Assembly: GCF_000380645.1 (NCBI RefSeq)
Contig: NZ_AQXZ01000019.1
Location: forward strand, 248,001-312,000
Direction of reading: 5' to 3'
DNA from: Smaragdicoccus niigatensis DSM 44881 = NBRC 103563
Lineage (GTDB): Bacteria > Actinomycetota > Actinomycetes > Mycobacteriales > Mycobacteriaceae
DNA length: 64,000 nucleotides
Position numbers and translations under genes: made by a program. The notes beneath the pieces were generated by a model that worked only from the letters and a program-made list of their open reading frames with translations, made no database searches and had not been told where the DNA came from. Of the stretch, positions 8,861 to 16,978 are shown piece after piece. Within the stretch, counting starts at the first letter, position 1. Every line of letters starts with the position of its first letter.

Positions 8861-9916
8861 GTGCCTGTGTTCGCTGCCGCCGAGGTCCCGCACTGGGATT
8901 TCCCGCGGAATCCCGCGAGCGTCGGTCTTCTGGTCGACTGCGGAGTCGAGCACGGGCTGAGTCCCGACGACCTTCTCGAGGGCTCGGGCCTCACCGAACC
9001 GGACCTCGCCAACGGCGAACGGATGGTCGGCGCGCGGCAAGAGCTCGTGGTCGTCGGAAACCTGCTCCGGCTACTCGACAATCCGCCCGGACTCGGACTG
9101 TCGATCGGTGCGAAGTACCACGCGAGCATGCTGGGAATCTTCGGCTTCGCGTGCCTCACGAGCCCGACGCTCGGTGATGCGGTGCGCGTCGCCGCACGCT
9201 ACTTCGAACTCTCCTTCGCGTTCTGTTTGCCGACGATCGAAGTCTCGGGCAGCACGGCCAGTTTGAAGCTCGCACTGCCGGACATCTCCGGCCCGGTCGC
9301 CGAATTTCTCACCCTTCGCGACCTGACCTCGATGGCGATGGTGATGTCCGACATCGTGGGCACACAGCTCCCCCTCGAAACGTTGTCGTTCGGGTTTCCT
9401 GCGCGCGAATCGTTGCCTGAGTTCGAACTCTTCGACGTCACACCGCAATACGGCGCTCCACAGACCTCCGCGACCTTTTCGGCGGACCTTCTGGCCCTCC
9501 CGCTTCCACAGGCCAGCCCGATGACGGTCGCGATGTGCGAAGCGCAGTGCGAGGAACTGGTGATGCGTCGCCGAAGTCGCTCCGGTGTCGCCCGACTTGT
9601 CCGGGAACAGCTGGTCAAGATCGACGGCAGTCAGCACACGATCGGCCGCGTCGCGCGGGCGCTGACCATGAGCGAACGCACCCTACGCCGCCGGCTCGAT
9701 GAAGAGAACACGAGCTTCCGGCAGCTGACCGACGAAGTGCACCGGACGTTGGCCGAGGAACTCCTCGTCACCGGCGCGCTGTCTGTTGACGATGTGGCCG
9801 TTCGGCTTGGCTATGCCGAGGCGTCGAGTTTCATCAATGCCTTCAAGCGATGGACGGGCACGACACCCGCGCGATTCATGCGCGAGACTGACGGTCCCGT
9901 CCGAACTCGTCTCTGA
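8861..9916 (+). CDS. AraC-family regulator with N-terminal AraC_binding-like (PF12625-type) domain
   Basis: 351 aa, GTG start at 8861. Residues about 15-200 form the ligand-sensing domain seen in VirS/OruR/ArgR-type regulators (ASVGLLVDCGVEHGLSPDDL, MLGIFGFACLTSPTLGDAV). The last 100 residues hold the two AraC helix-turn-helix motifs (IGRVARALTMSERTLRRRLD and VDDVAVRLGYAEASSFINAF, then W-TGTTPARF). It is divergent from the aldehyde dehydrogenase/hydrolase operon and is likely its activator. A paralogue with the same architecture lies at 32321. The 3' end overlaps the convergent TetR gene by 41 bp. Confidence 0.9.
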   Translation: MPVFAAAEVPHWDFPRNPASVGLLVDCGVEHGLSPDDLLEGSGLTEPDLANGERMVGARQELVVVGNLLRLLDNPPGLGLSIGAKYHASMLGIFGFACLTSPTLGDAVRVAARYFELSFAFCLPTIEVSGSTASLKLALPDISGPVAEFLTLRDLTSMAMVMSDIVGTQLPLETLSFGFPARESLPEFELFDVTPQYGAPQTSATFSADLLALPLPQASPMTVAMCEAQCEELVMRRRSRSGVARLVREQLVKIDGSQHTIGRVARALTMSERTLRRRLDEENTSFRQLTDEVHRTLAEELLVTGALSVDDVAVRLGYAEASSFINAFKRWTGTTPARFMRETDGPVRTRL

Positions 9917-10541
9917 TGTCAGTCCGGACGACGGCGAGGCACATTGCGGCACAGGATGCGGCGACCTCTGCCGTCGTCGCCCCGTCCGGTTCGTGCAGCC
10001 ACGATTCGATGACCTGATTGACACCGCCAACGATGAAGGTCGCTCCGCGCCGAAGCAGCGCCGGATCGGGCTCCCCTAGATCGAGCAACCGTGGACCGTG
10101 CTCGAGGACCAGTTCGAGGATCGAGTCGAGGAATCGACCACGTCGTTCGAGCAGGCCGGGTACGCCGGCAACGTCGCTGTCGACGATGCGGTGGAGATGC
10201 GGATCGCCTTCGACGACATCGAGAAACGCCTTGAACGCCGCGCGAAGCTTGTGCTCGACACCGCCTGGTTCACCGAGGCCAACCGTCAAAAGGACGGCAG
10301 TCAGTTCGCTCAGAACCTCGTCGGTGATCGCCACGAGGAGCGCTTCCCGATTGTCGAACTGCTCATAGAAGTAGCGCGGAGTAAGGCCTGATGCGGTGCA
10401 GACGCCGCGCACCGTGACCTCGGAGATGCCGGATTCACCCCATATTCGCCGGCCCGCGTCAAGCAATTTGCGGCGTCGTTCGGCGCGACGGTCGTCGGCA
10501 CTGACACCGCCGTAATCCCGAACAACTTCCGCGCGCCCCAT
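9876..10541 (-). CDS. TetR family transcriptional regulator
   Basis: 221 aa. The N-terminal DNA-binding domain is clear: RRRKLLDAGRRIWGESGISE, VTVRGVCTASGLTPRYFYEQ, FDNREALL. The Arg at the recognition-helix end and the long C-terminal domain (FIVGGVNQVIESWLHEPDG) fit actinobacterial TetR proteins with lipid-like effectors. It is divergent from the MpaB-NTF2-LLM operon with 76 bp between starts, so it probably represses that operon and itself. Its 3' end overlaps the end of the AraC gene by 41 bp. Confidence 0.88.
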   Translation of the reverse strand: MGRAEVVRDYGGVSADDRRAERRRKLLDAGRRIWGESGISEVTVRGVCTASGLTPRYFYEQFDNREALLVAITDEVLSELTAVLLTVGLGEPGGVEHKLRAAFKAFLDVVEGDPHLHRIVDSDVAGVPGLLERRGRFLDSILELVLEHGPRLLDLGEPDPALLRRGATFIVGGVNQVIESWLHEPDGATTAEVAASCAAMCLAVVRTDIRDEFGRDRQSRA

Positions 10542-10569
10542 TGACGGTGAGTCTACTCTGGCCCTACCT

Positions 10570-10591
10570 TTGGAACACAGGCGTTATCCAA
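10570..10591. promoter_or_regulatory. Weak inverted repeat, possible TetR operator
   Basis: TTGGA-N12-TCCAA lies between the divergent TetR gene and the MpaB-like gene, 27 bp upstream of the latter's start. The arms are only 5 bp, so this is a positional suggestion rather than a strong signal. Confidence 0.25.
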
Positions 10592-10617
10592 TACGTCCGC
10601 TCAAAGGAGAGCAGCGC

Positions 10618-11835
10618 ATGAACGCAGCCGTTCCGACGCGTCACCCGGCCCGTCCGCTTCCGATTCCCGGAGTGGTCCGCATCTTCGCCAACATCATTGG
10701 CGCCGAGCCGCCGTCCGAAGAACAGTGGCGACAGCTCGGCGAATCGCTCCTGGTCGGCGACGAACCGATGGACCGCGTCGTCGAGTGGATGCACTCGGTC
10801 GGCATGGGTCAGGGCCGTCGCATGTTCGAGCAGGCGCTGGATAACGGCATTGCGAGCGTGCCGAACGCGCCCGAACCTTTGCGCGACTTCTTTGATCTCG
10901 TCGAGAACGCACCCGACTGGGTCGACTGGGACAAGATTCGGCGTGCCCAGGTCGTCTTCCGATCGGGCGGAGCCGACGGCCTTTACGTCGCCCGCGACGT
11001 GTCCCTCCTCGGCGGGTACATGTTCTCCGGCTTCAATAAGACGCTTCTGCGTACCGGCGCCTTGAAGAAGGGGTCGAACCGGCGGTTCGCCGAAACGATG
11101 CAGTGGGCGATGGATCTCATGCACGACGACGGATTGCACCCCGGCGGCATCGGATTCAAGTCCACGATCCGGGTGCGGCTCATCCACGCAATGGTGCGCC
11201 GGTATGTCGCCGAGATGCCCGACTGGCGGACCGAAGACTGGGGCATTCCGGTCAACCAAACCGACATGCTGGCGACCCTCCTCGGTGCGCTCGTCGCACC
11301 CGGGCTGGGCGGCCTGGGGATGGGAATCTTCGCGAGCCCCGCGGAGAGCGAGGCGTCGGCACACATGACCCGCTACGTCGGCTGGCTCATCGGGGTCGAG
11401 GAGCAATGGCTGCCGCGCAACTCTCGCGAAGCAGTCGCCCTGCTCGCCAACACCCTTGCGGCCCTTTCGAACCCGGACGAGACCACTCAGATGCTGTCGA
11501 AGCCGATGGCCGAGGACCCACTGATCTGGAATTACAAGCACTTCCAGTGGCTGCGTCGACGCATCGCGAAGAACCAGCACCTGTCGGTTACACAGACGTT
11601 CCTCGGCCCGTCGGCAATGCGAACGCTGGGGCTGTCGCCGTACGTGCTGCCGTGGTACCCGGTCGTCCGCTTCCCGATCAACTTCGTGCGCTCGACTGCG
11701 GCAATCGTTCTTCCGGGTGGGCGGGATCGTGCCGCCGCACGTGGCTGGCGCGAGATGCAGGACCTGATGGTGACGATGATCGGCGAGCGCCCGACCATCG
11801 GCGAATCGGCTGCCCACCTCACCCGCGCGGCATGA
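10618..11835 (+). CDS. MpaB/rubber-oxygenase-like protein (DUF2236)
   Basis: 405 aa from ATG 10618, with AAGGAG at 10604-10609. The sequence follows the MpaB'/DUF2236 pattern: a mid-region RIRLIHAMVR-type segment (VRLIHAMVRRYV) preceded by a His/Asp-rich stretch (MDLMHDDGLHPGG), then GIPVNQTDMLATL, and a C-terminal helical domain. The family includes MpaB (mycophenolic acid pathway) and latex-clearing-protein relatives, several of which bind b-type haem and act as oxygenases. It starts a coupled operon with an NTF2-fold protein and an LLM oxidoreductase. The substrate is unknown. Confidence 0.8.
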   Translation: MNAAVPTRHPARPLPIPGVVRIFANIIGAEPPSEEQWRQLGESLLVGDEPMDRVVEWMHSVGMGQGRRMFEQALDNGIASVPNAPEPLRDFFDLVENAPDWVDWDKIRRAQVVFRSGGADGLYVARDVSLLGGYMFSGFNKTLLRTGALKKGSNRRFAETMQWAMDLMHDDGLHPGGIGFKSTIRVRLIHAMVRRYVAEMPDWRTEDWGIPVNQTDMLATLLGALVAPGLGGLGMGIFASPAESEASAHMTRYVGWLIGVEEQWLPRNSREAVALLANTLAALSNPDETTQMLSKPMAEDPLIWNYKHFQWLRRRIAKNQHLSVTQTFLGPSAMRTLGLSPYVLPWYPVVRFPINFVRSTAAIVLPGGRDRAAARGWREMQDLMVTMIGERPTIGESAAHLTRAA

Positions 11836-12212
11836 CCAATTCCTTCCGCTCCGCGGTCGAAAGCGGCGATCCGGCCCAGATTGCTGACGTACTGCATGCC
11901 GACGTGCAGTTTCACAGTCCGGCGGTGTTCACGACGTACCGCGGCCGCGAGCAGACGCTGGTTGTGTTGCGGGCGGTCTTTGAGGTCTTCGAGGACTTTC
12001 GCTACATCGCAGAACTGCGGAACGGCGACGATGAGATGTTGCGCTTCACCGCCCGGGTCGGCGATCTACAACTCGAGGGCGTCGACCTCGTCCGCTATGG
12101 CCCTGACGGGACAGTTGCGGAACTGACTGTCATGGTCCGACCGCTGAAGGCGTTGGCCGCCGTGGCCGAAGCTGTGGGTCGACAGATCGCCGCCAACGCG
12201 CGTGCCCGATGA
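11832..12212 (+). CDS. SnoaL/NTF2-fold protein
   Basis: 126 aa, ATG 11832 overlapping the upstream stop as ATGA. The pattern FRSAVESGDPAQIADVLHAD followed by VQFHSPAVFTTYRGRE is the typical opening of a SnoaL-like/NTF2 cone-shaped domain, used as isomerase, hydratase or non-catalytic ligand-binding scaffold. It is sandwiched between the MpaB-like oxygenase and the LLM oxidoreductase with 4-nt overlaps on both sides, so it is probably expressed stoichiometrically with them and acts on the same compound class. Confidence 0.8.
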   Translation: MTNSFRSAVESGDPAQIADVLHADVQFHSPAVFTTYRGREQTLVVLRAVFEVFEDFRYIAELRNGDDEMLRFTARVGDLQLEGVDLVRYGPDGTVAELTVMVRPLKALAAVAEAVGRQIAANARAR

Positions 12213-13261
12213 CCGAGAATGACCAGATGAAGCTCGGTGTCAGCGTCGCATATTGGGGCCTCGGATTCACCAAGGACGATCAGCGGGCGATAGCGGTCGA
12301 AGCCGAACGCCTGGGATTCGATTCACTGTGGGTCGCCGAGGCCTATGGGTCCGATGCGGTGAGCGTGCTCGGCTGGCTGGCCGCCGCCACCACGACGATC
12401 CGGCTCGGTACGGCGATTATTCAGATCCCGGCGCGGCCGGCCACCGCGACCGCAATGGCCGCGGCCACGCTGGACACATTGTCGGATGGACGTTTCATCC
12501 TCGGGCTCGGGCTCTCCGGACCGCAGGTGTCCGAGGGCTGGTACGGCACTCCCTACGCCCGACCCTTGCAGCGCACTCGCGAGTATCTCGAGGTCGTGCG
12601 AATGGCGTTGGCCCGCGAGCGGGTCAACTACCAGGGCGAGTGTGTGCAGCTGCCGCTGCCAGGCGGCAAGGGCAAGGCGCTCAAACTGACCATCGGCCCG
12701 GTCCAGCAGCCGATTCCGATCTATCTCGCGACGCTGGGCCCCAAGAACGTGGCATTGACCGGAGAGATCGCGGATGGCTGGATTCCGACGTTCTTCTCCC
12801 CCGAACACGTCGAATCGCTGTGCGAGCCCTTGCGCGAGGGTGCCCGTCGAGTTGGACGGAATCCGTCGGAGGTTGCCGTGTGTCCCCAGGTTCCGATCCG
12901 GGTCGACGACGACATCGACGCAGCGCGCGATGCAATGCGGCCACTCATGGCGCTGTACGTCGGCGGAATGGGTCCGAAAAGCAACAACTTCTACGCCGAA
13001 CTTGCCGCGCGCTTCGGGTTCGGCGAAGCGGCTGAGCGCGTACAGGATCTCTACCTCTCCGGCCGCAAGGACGAGGCCGCGGCCGCGCTTCCCACGGAAC
13101 TCATCGACCTCACCTGCATTTGCGGGCCGGAGGACGTCGTCCGGGAACGGCTTGCGGCGTTCGAGAAGTCCGGCGTCGACACGTTGATCTTGATCCCGGT
13201 CGCCACCGGCGGCCCCGCCCAGGTCGAACAACTGCGGCGGATTGCGGCTATCCGAAGCTGA
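12209..13261 (+). CDS. LLM-class flavin/F420-dependent oxidoreductase
   Basis: 350 aa. Bacterial luciferase-like fold: GVSVAYWGLGFTKDD, EAERLGFDSLWVAEAYGSDA, RLGTAIIQIPARPATATAMA and GRFILGLGLSGPQVSEGWYG are characteristic of actinobacterial LLM proteins, many of which use F420 (the N-terminal pattern resembles Fgd/MER-type enzymes). It is the third gene of the MpaB operon, coupled by ATGA at 12209. The oxidised or reduced substrate is unknown. F420 use is inferred from family context. Confidence 0.85.
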   Translation: MTENDQMKLGVSVAYWGLGFTKDDQRAIAVEAERLGFDSLWVAEAYGSDAVSVLGWLAAATTTIRLGTAIIQIPARPATATAMAAATLDTLSDGRFILGLGLSGPQVSEGWYGTPYARPLQRTREYLEVVRMALARERVNYQGECVQLPLPGGKGKALKLTIGPVQQPIPIYLATLGPKNVALTGEIADGWIPTFFSPEHVESLCEPLREGARRVGRNPSEVAVCPQVPIRVDDDIDAARDAMRPLMALYVGGMGPKSNNFYAELAARFGFGEAAERVQDLYLSGRKDEAAAALPTELIDLTCICGPEDVVRERLAAFEKSGVDTLILIPVATGGPAQVEQLRRIAAIRS

Positions 13262-13337
13262 CCCTTGCCACTCCAGTTTATGCGTGACACGATGTAGCGA
13301 TAACCTTGACATCGACGTCATGCCCTGGAGGCAACCC

Positions 13338-14321
13338 ATGACTGTTGCACCGTCTTATATCCAGGTTCTGCAGACCCTGTCCGAGGGGTCCGTGCACACC
13401 CACTTCGATGCCTTCGCAGACATCGACTGGGACAACCCGAAGTTCGCCATCAATCCCGACGACCCACGGTGGGAGCTCCCCGAGGTCGACCCGCTCGGAT
13501 CAAGCGAGTGGTACCGCTCCCTGTCGCCCGAACAGCGGGTCGCGATCGGCTTATGGCGTCAGGCCAACGTCGTGAAGGTCGGACTCCAATTCGAGAACCT
13601 GCTCATCCGCGGTCTCATGCAGTACGTCTTCTCCCTGCCCAACGGGTCGCCCGAGTTCCGGTACTGCACGCACGAGGCGACCGAGGAAACCCACCACACG
13701 CAGATGTTCCAGGAGTTCGTCAACCGGAGCGGAATGGACGTTCCGGGCATGCGGCAAAGCGTCCGACTGCTCGGACCGTTGGTCCCGCTCGTCGCGACGC
13801 TCTTCCCCGAGTGGTTCTTCACGATGGTGCTCGCCGGCGAGGAGCCGATCGACCACGTCCAGAAGTCGATCCTGCGTACCGGCAAGGAGCAACATCCACT
13901 CCTGGAGCGGATCATGCAGATCCACATCGCCGAGGAAGCCCGACACATCTCCTTCGCCCACACCTACCTCAACGAGCGTGTGCCGCACCTCGACCCGATC
14001 CGGAAGACGTTGCTCTCGGTGTTGTTCCCCATCACCATGCGGGTCGCGTCCGAGCTGATCATCTATCCGACTCGCGAGATCACCACCGAAGCCGGGGTGC
14101 CGCAGCGCGTTGTGCGACAGGTGTTCCGGCACGGCGCCGAGGCCAAAGCCCGACGACCGGAGATGTTCTCCGACGCCCGCGCATTGGCCCGCGACATCGG
14201 GCTCATGAACCCGGTGTCACGCCGGGTATGGAAGCTGATGGGGATCAGCGGCCGCCCGTCGCGCTACCGCGGCGAGCCTGAGCGACTTGCCATCTTGCCG
14301 CTGCATGCTCGGTCTGCGTGA
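13338..14321 (+). CDS. AurF-like diiron oxygenase
   Basis: 327 aa, start ATG 13338 with GGAGGC at 13327-13332. The ferritin-like helical core carries a ligand set matching AurF/CmlI N-oxygenases: Glu86 (FENLL), EATEETHH (Glu116/117, His119/120), AGEEPID (Glu168/169), and IHIAEEARHISFAH (His196, Glu199/200, His203). The family oxidises aryl-amines or, in other members, fatty or steroid-like substrates. It lies 76 bp after the LLM gene and upstream of a TetR gene. It could belong to the same redox operon; the substrate is unresolved. Confidence 0.85.
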   Translation: MTVAPSYIQVLQTLSEGSVHTHFDAFADIDWDNPKFAINPDDPRWELPEVDPLGSSEWYRSLSPEQRVAIGLWRQANVVKVGLQFENLLIRGLMQYVFSLPNGSPEFRYCTHEATEETHHTQMFQEFVNRSGMDVPGMRQSVRLLGPLVPLVATLFPEWFFTMVLAGEEPIDHVQKSILRTGKEQHPLLERIMQIHIAEEARHISFAHTYLNERVPHLDPIRKTLLSVLFPITMRVASELIIYPTREITTEAGVPQRVVRQVFRHGAEAKARRPEMFSDARALARDIGLMNPVSRRVWKLMGISGRPSRYRGEPERLAILPLHARSA

Positions 14322-14343
14322 TCACTGGGTTAATGTCTGCTCC

Positions 14344-15033
14344 ATGACGGAGGAGGACGGCAGACGCACGCGGTGGGAGAACCACAACGCCGAACGCCGG
14401 ACGAAGATCCTCGATGCTGCCGTCGCGGTTCTCGAGCGCGAGCCGCTCGGTGCCGAGATCCACGTGCAGCAGATCGGACATGAAGCCGGCGTCGGCCGCA
14501 CAGTTATATACCGCCACTTCACCGACAAGGCGGATCTGGACCGGTCGTTGCGGGCGCATGTGCTCGCGGGCCTGGGCGCCCGCCTGCAATCGCACATCTC
14601 CGCAACCGGATCAGTTTCCGATGCGACCCGCAACATCGTCCGCGCGTACGTGCAGTGGGCCGACGAACATCCGAAGCTGCACCTCGTCGCCGAGCGAGCG
14701 GCGATGAGCCGTAGTGGCGATCTGGCCGGCACCGTGGGAGAACTCACTGCGGGCGTGACCACCATGATCCGGATCGGTGCCGCTGCATTCGCCGTGTCGT
14801 TGACCGACGCCGAAGAAGCGTCGGTGGAACCCCTGGTACTCGGCCTGATCAGCTTTGTGCACGGGACGGTGCACGCGTGGCTACACCGCACACCACGCTC
14901 TCCTTCGGCGGACGAACTCGTCGACGTGATCAGCAAGTCGATCTGGTACCAGGTTGACGGGCACGCCCGGGCACACGGAATTTCGATCGATCCGGACCGT
15001 CCGATCGCTGCCGCTGCAAAGCTGATCACATGA
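14344..15033 (+). CDS. TetR family transcriptional regulator
   Basis: 229 aa from ATG 14344. The DNA-binding domain reads RRTKILDAAVAVLEREPLG, IHVQQIGHEAGVGRTVIYRHFTDKADL. The C-terminal domain has the hydrophobic helices of the TetR_C family (LVLGLISFVHGTVHAWL). It follows the AurF-like gene by 22 bp and its stop overlaps the start of the response regulator as ATGA, so it is co-transcribed with one or both. Confidence 0.88.
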   Translation: MTEEDGRRTRWENHNAERRTKILDAAVAVLEREPLGAEIHVQQIGHEAGVGRTVIYRHFTDKADLDRSLRAHVLAGLGARLQSHISATGSVSDATRNIVRAYVQWADEHPKLHLVAERAAMSRSGDLAGTVGELTAGVTTMIRIGAAAFAVSLTDAEEASVEPLVLGLISFVHGTVHAWLHRTPRSPSADELVDVISKSIWYQVDGHARAHGISIDPDRPIAAAAKLIT

Positions 15034-15668
15034 CCGGCAAAGTGCGGGTAATCGTGGCAGATGATCATCCCTTGTTCCGTGATGGCGTTGTTCGGGCGCT
15101 CGGCACAAGTCCACAGATAGAGGTGGTCGGCACTGCGGACAACGGACGCGAAGCGCTCGACCTGATCCGCGAACACGCCCCCGACGTCGCGCTTGTCGAC
15201 TACAAAATGCCTGATATCGACGGCATCGGTGTCGCATCCGCGGTCAAGCGCGATGCGCTCAAGACGCGCGTCCTGCTGCTGTCGGCGCACGATGAGTCCG
15301 AGGTCGTCTACCAGGCTCTGCAGGACGGCGCCGCCGGCTTCCTTCCGAAGGAATCGAGCCGACTCGAGATCATCAATGCCGTGATCGACGTGTCGAAGGG
15401 CAAAGACGTTCTGCCGCCGGCTCTTGCGATGGGGCTCATCGGCGAGGTGCGCAAACGCCAAGAGCCTTCGGGGCCATCGCTGAGCGAGCGCGAGAAGGAA
15501 GTCCTCGGCTACATCGCCAAGGGCATGTCGATCCCGGCAATGGGCAAGCACATGTTCCTTGCACCGTCGACGGTGAAAACGCACGTCCAGCGTCTGTACG
15601 AAAAGCTTGGCGTCGCCGACCGCGGCGCCGCCGTGGCCGAGGCGATGCGCCGCAAGCTGCTGGACTGA
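15030..15668 (+). CDS. NarL/FixJ-type two-component response regulator
   Basis: 212 aa. The receiver domain has Asp11/Asp12, phospho-acceptor Asp57 (ALVDYKMPDIDG), Ser/Thr in LLLSAHDES and Lys107 (GFLPKESS). A LuxR-type helix-turn-helix occupies residues about 150-210 (LSEREKEVLGYIAKGMS, APSTVKTHVQRLYEKLGV). It activates or represses promoters when phosphorylated. Its likely partner is the histidine kinase encoded convergently right after it (no gap between stop codons). The start overlaps the TetR stop. Confidence 0.92.
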   Translation: MTGKVRVIVADDHPLFRDGVVRALGTSPQIEVVGTADNGREALDLIREHAPDVALVDYKMPDIDGIGVASAVKRDALKTRVLLLSAHDESEVVYQALQDGAAGFLPKESSRLEIINAVIDVSKGKDVLPPALAMGLIGEVRKRQEPSGPSLSEREKEVLGYIAKGMSIPAMGKHMFLAPSTVKTHVQRLYEKLGVADRGAAVAEAMRRKLLD

Positions 15669-16919
15669 TCAGCTTTCGAGCGGTACCTCGACTCGCACTT
15701 CGGTGCCCGACGGCGACCTCGGATGGATCGACAGGCTGCCACCCGCGGCAACGAGGCGGAGCTCATGTGACGCCAGTCCGATGTGCCCGCCCTTGAGGCT
15801 TCGTTCGCGATCTGCCTCCGACATTCCGACGCCGTCGTCGGCAACCGTCAGTCGGGCAAACCCCTCAGTTTGGTCGAGCGTCACATACGCCGTGGTGGCG
15901 CCGGCATGCTTGACGACGTTGCTCAGCAGTTCCCGCGCGGTGCCATACAACAAGCCGTCTGCCTCCGTCGGTCCATCGGTCCACCCCGCGCTGTCGAGTT
16001 CGACCGCAATCCCCCGGGCCTGCGTTGTTCGCGCCAGCTCGGATAGCGCACGAGACAGACCCAGAGCCTGCAGAACAGCCGGATGAAGTTCCGAAACCGT
16101 CGTTCGAAGCAGTTTCGAACACTCGGTGAGCGCCTTGAAGATTCGCTCCACCGCATCGGGATCGGGCTCGTCGCGGAGATTGTTCGCGTCCATCCGCGCC
16201 GCGAGTACCAGTTGTAGGGCGCCATCGTGCAGCTGCTCGGAGAGTTGCTGACGTTCCCGTCCTTCGATACCCATCACCTCACCGAGCAACGCGGTTCGAC
16301 TCGAGACGAGACCGCTGATGGTTTTCACCCGCGAGCTCTGGATTGCGCAGAAGCCGACCGCGGCAAGGCCCACTCCAGCGAGGGCCAGCGTGCTCAGCCA
16401 GATCGATGACCACGGCTCCGAATTCGAGTCCTGGGTGATCCAGCTCGCCAGGAAGAACGTCACGACGGTCGGGACGACGACGAATGCACCGATCCACGGC
16501 CGCAGTTGAGTACACGCGAGAACCGGGAGAACGAAGAGTGCGTTCGTAATGATGTCGGCGGCCCAACTCGCGTCTTCTCCCCAATCCCTCGCACTCGTAC
16601 CGGTGATCAGGGTGAGCAACGCCATGACGCCCAGGTCGACGAACAACAGCAGGTCGACCCAGCCCGAGGTCCGTGAGCGGACCTTCACGGCCCACACAGC
16701 GAAGGCAGCCGCGAAAAGTGCATAGCCACCGACCAATGCCCAGCTGATATGGGCGAACGACTTGGGCGGATTGGTCAGCAAGGTCAGACCGAGAAAGGCG
16801 ACAAGCACCACGCGAAGGGCGACCTGCAGGTCGGCGCCGCGCAGCCCGAACTCGATGCGCACGCGATTGAGATCAGCGCTGGCAGTGGTGTCCCTGGCAG
16901 TCGTGGCCGCAGTTCTCAC
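15669..16919 (-). CDS. HisKA_3-type membrane sensor histidine kinase
   Basis: 416 aa. About six hydrophobic segments lie between residues 33 and 192 (MASE1/MacS-like membrane sensor with no large extracytoplasmic domain). They are followed by the dimerisation/phospho-acceptor helix with His231 in QQLSEQLHDGALQLVLAARM and a C-terminal HATPase_c domain (ELLSNVVKHAGATTAYV with the N-box Asn, VADDGVGMSEADRE G1 box, GGHIGLASHELRLVAAGGSL G2 box). This is the kinase class that partners NarL-type regulators, here the convergent neighbour. The signal is unknown. Confidence 0.9.
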   Translation of the reverse strand: MRTAATTARDTTASADLNRVRIEFGLRGADLQVALRVVLVAFLGLTLLTNPPKSFAHISWALVGGYALFAAAFAVWAVKVRSRTSGWVDLLLFVDLGVMALLTLITGTSARDWGEDASWAADIITNALFVLPVLACTQLRPWIGAFVVVPTVVTFFLASWITQDSNSEPWSSIWLSTLALAGVGLAAVGFCAIQSSRVKTISGLVSSRTALLGEVMGIEGRERQQLSEQLHDGALQLVLAARMDANNLRDEPDPDAVERIFKALTECSKLLRTTVSELHPAVLQALGLSRALSELARTTQARGIAVELDSAGWTDGPTEADGLLYGTARELLSNVVKHAGATTAYVTLDQTEGFARLTVADDGVGMSEADRERSLKGGHIGLASHELRLVAAGGSLSIHPRSPSGTEVRVEVPLES

Positions 16920-16978
16920 GTTGGACCCTCTCTCACGGTACAGACCATCAGTAACTCACCGATTCCTCGCGAATCGGT

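Noticed and set aside
10618-14321. Complete natural-product biosynthetic gene cluster
   Set aside because: Oxygenases and redox enzymes are present but no core synthase (PKS, NRPS, terpene or RiPP) is in the window.
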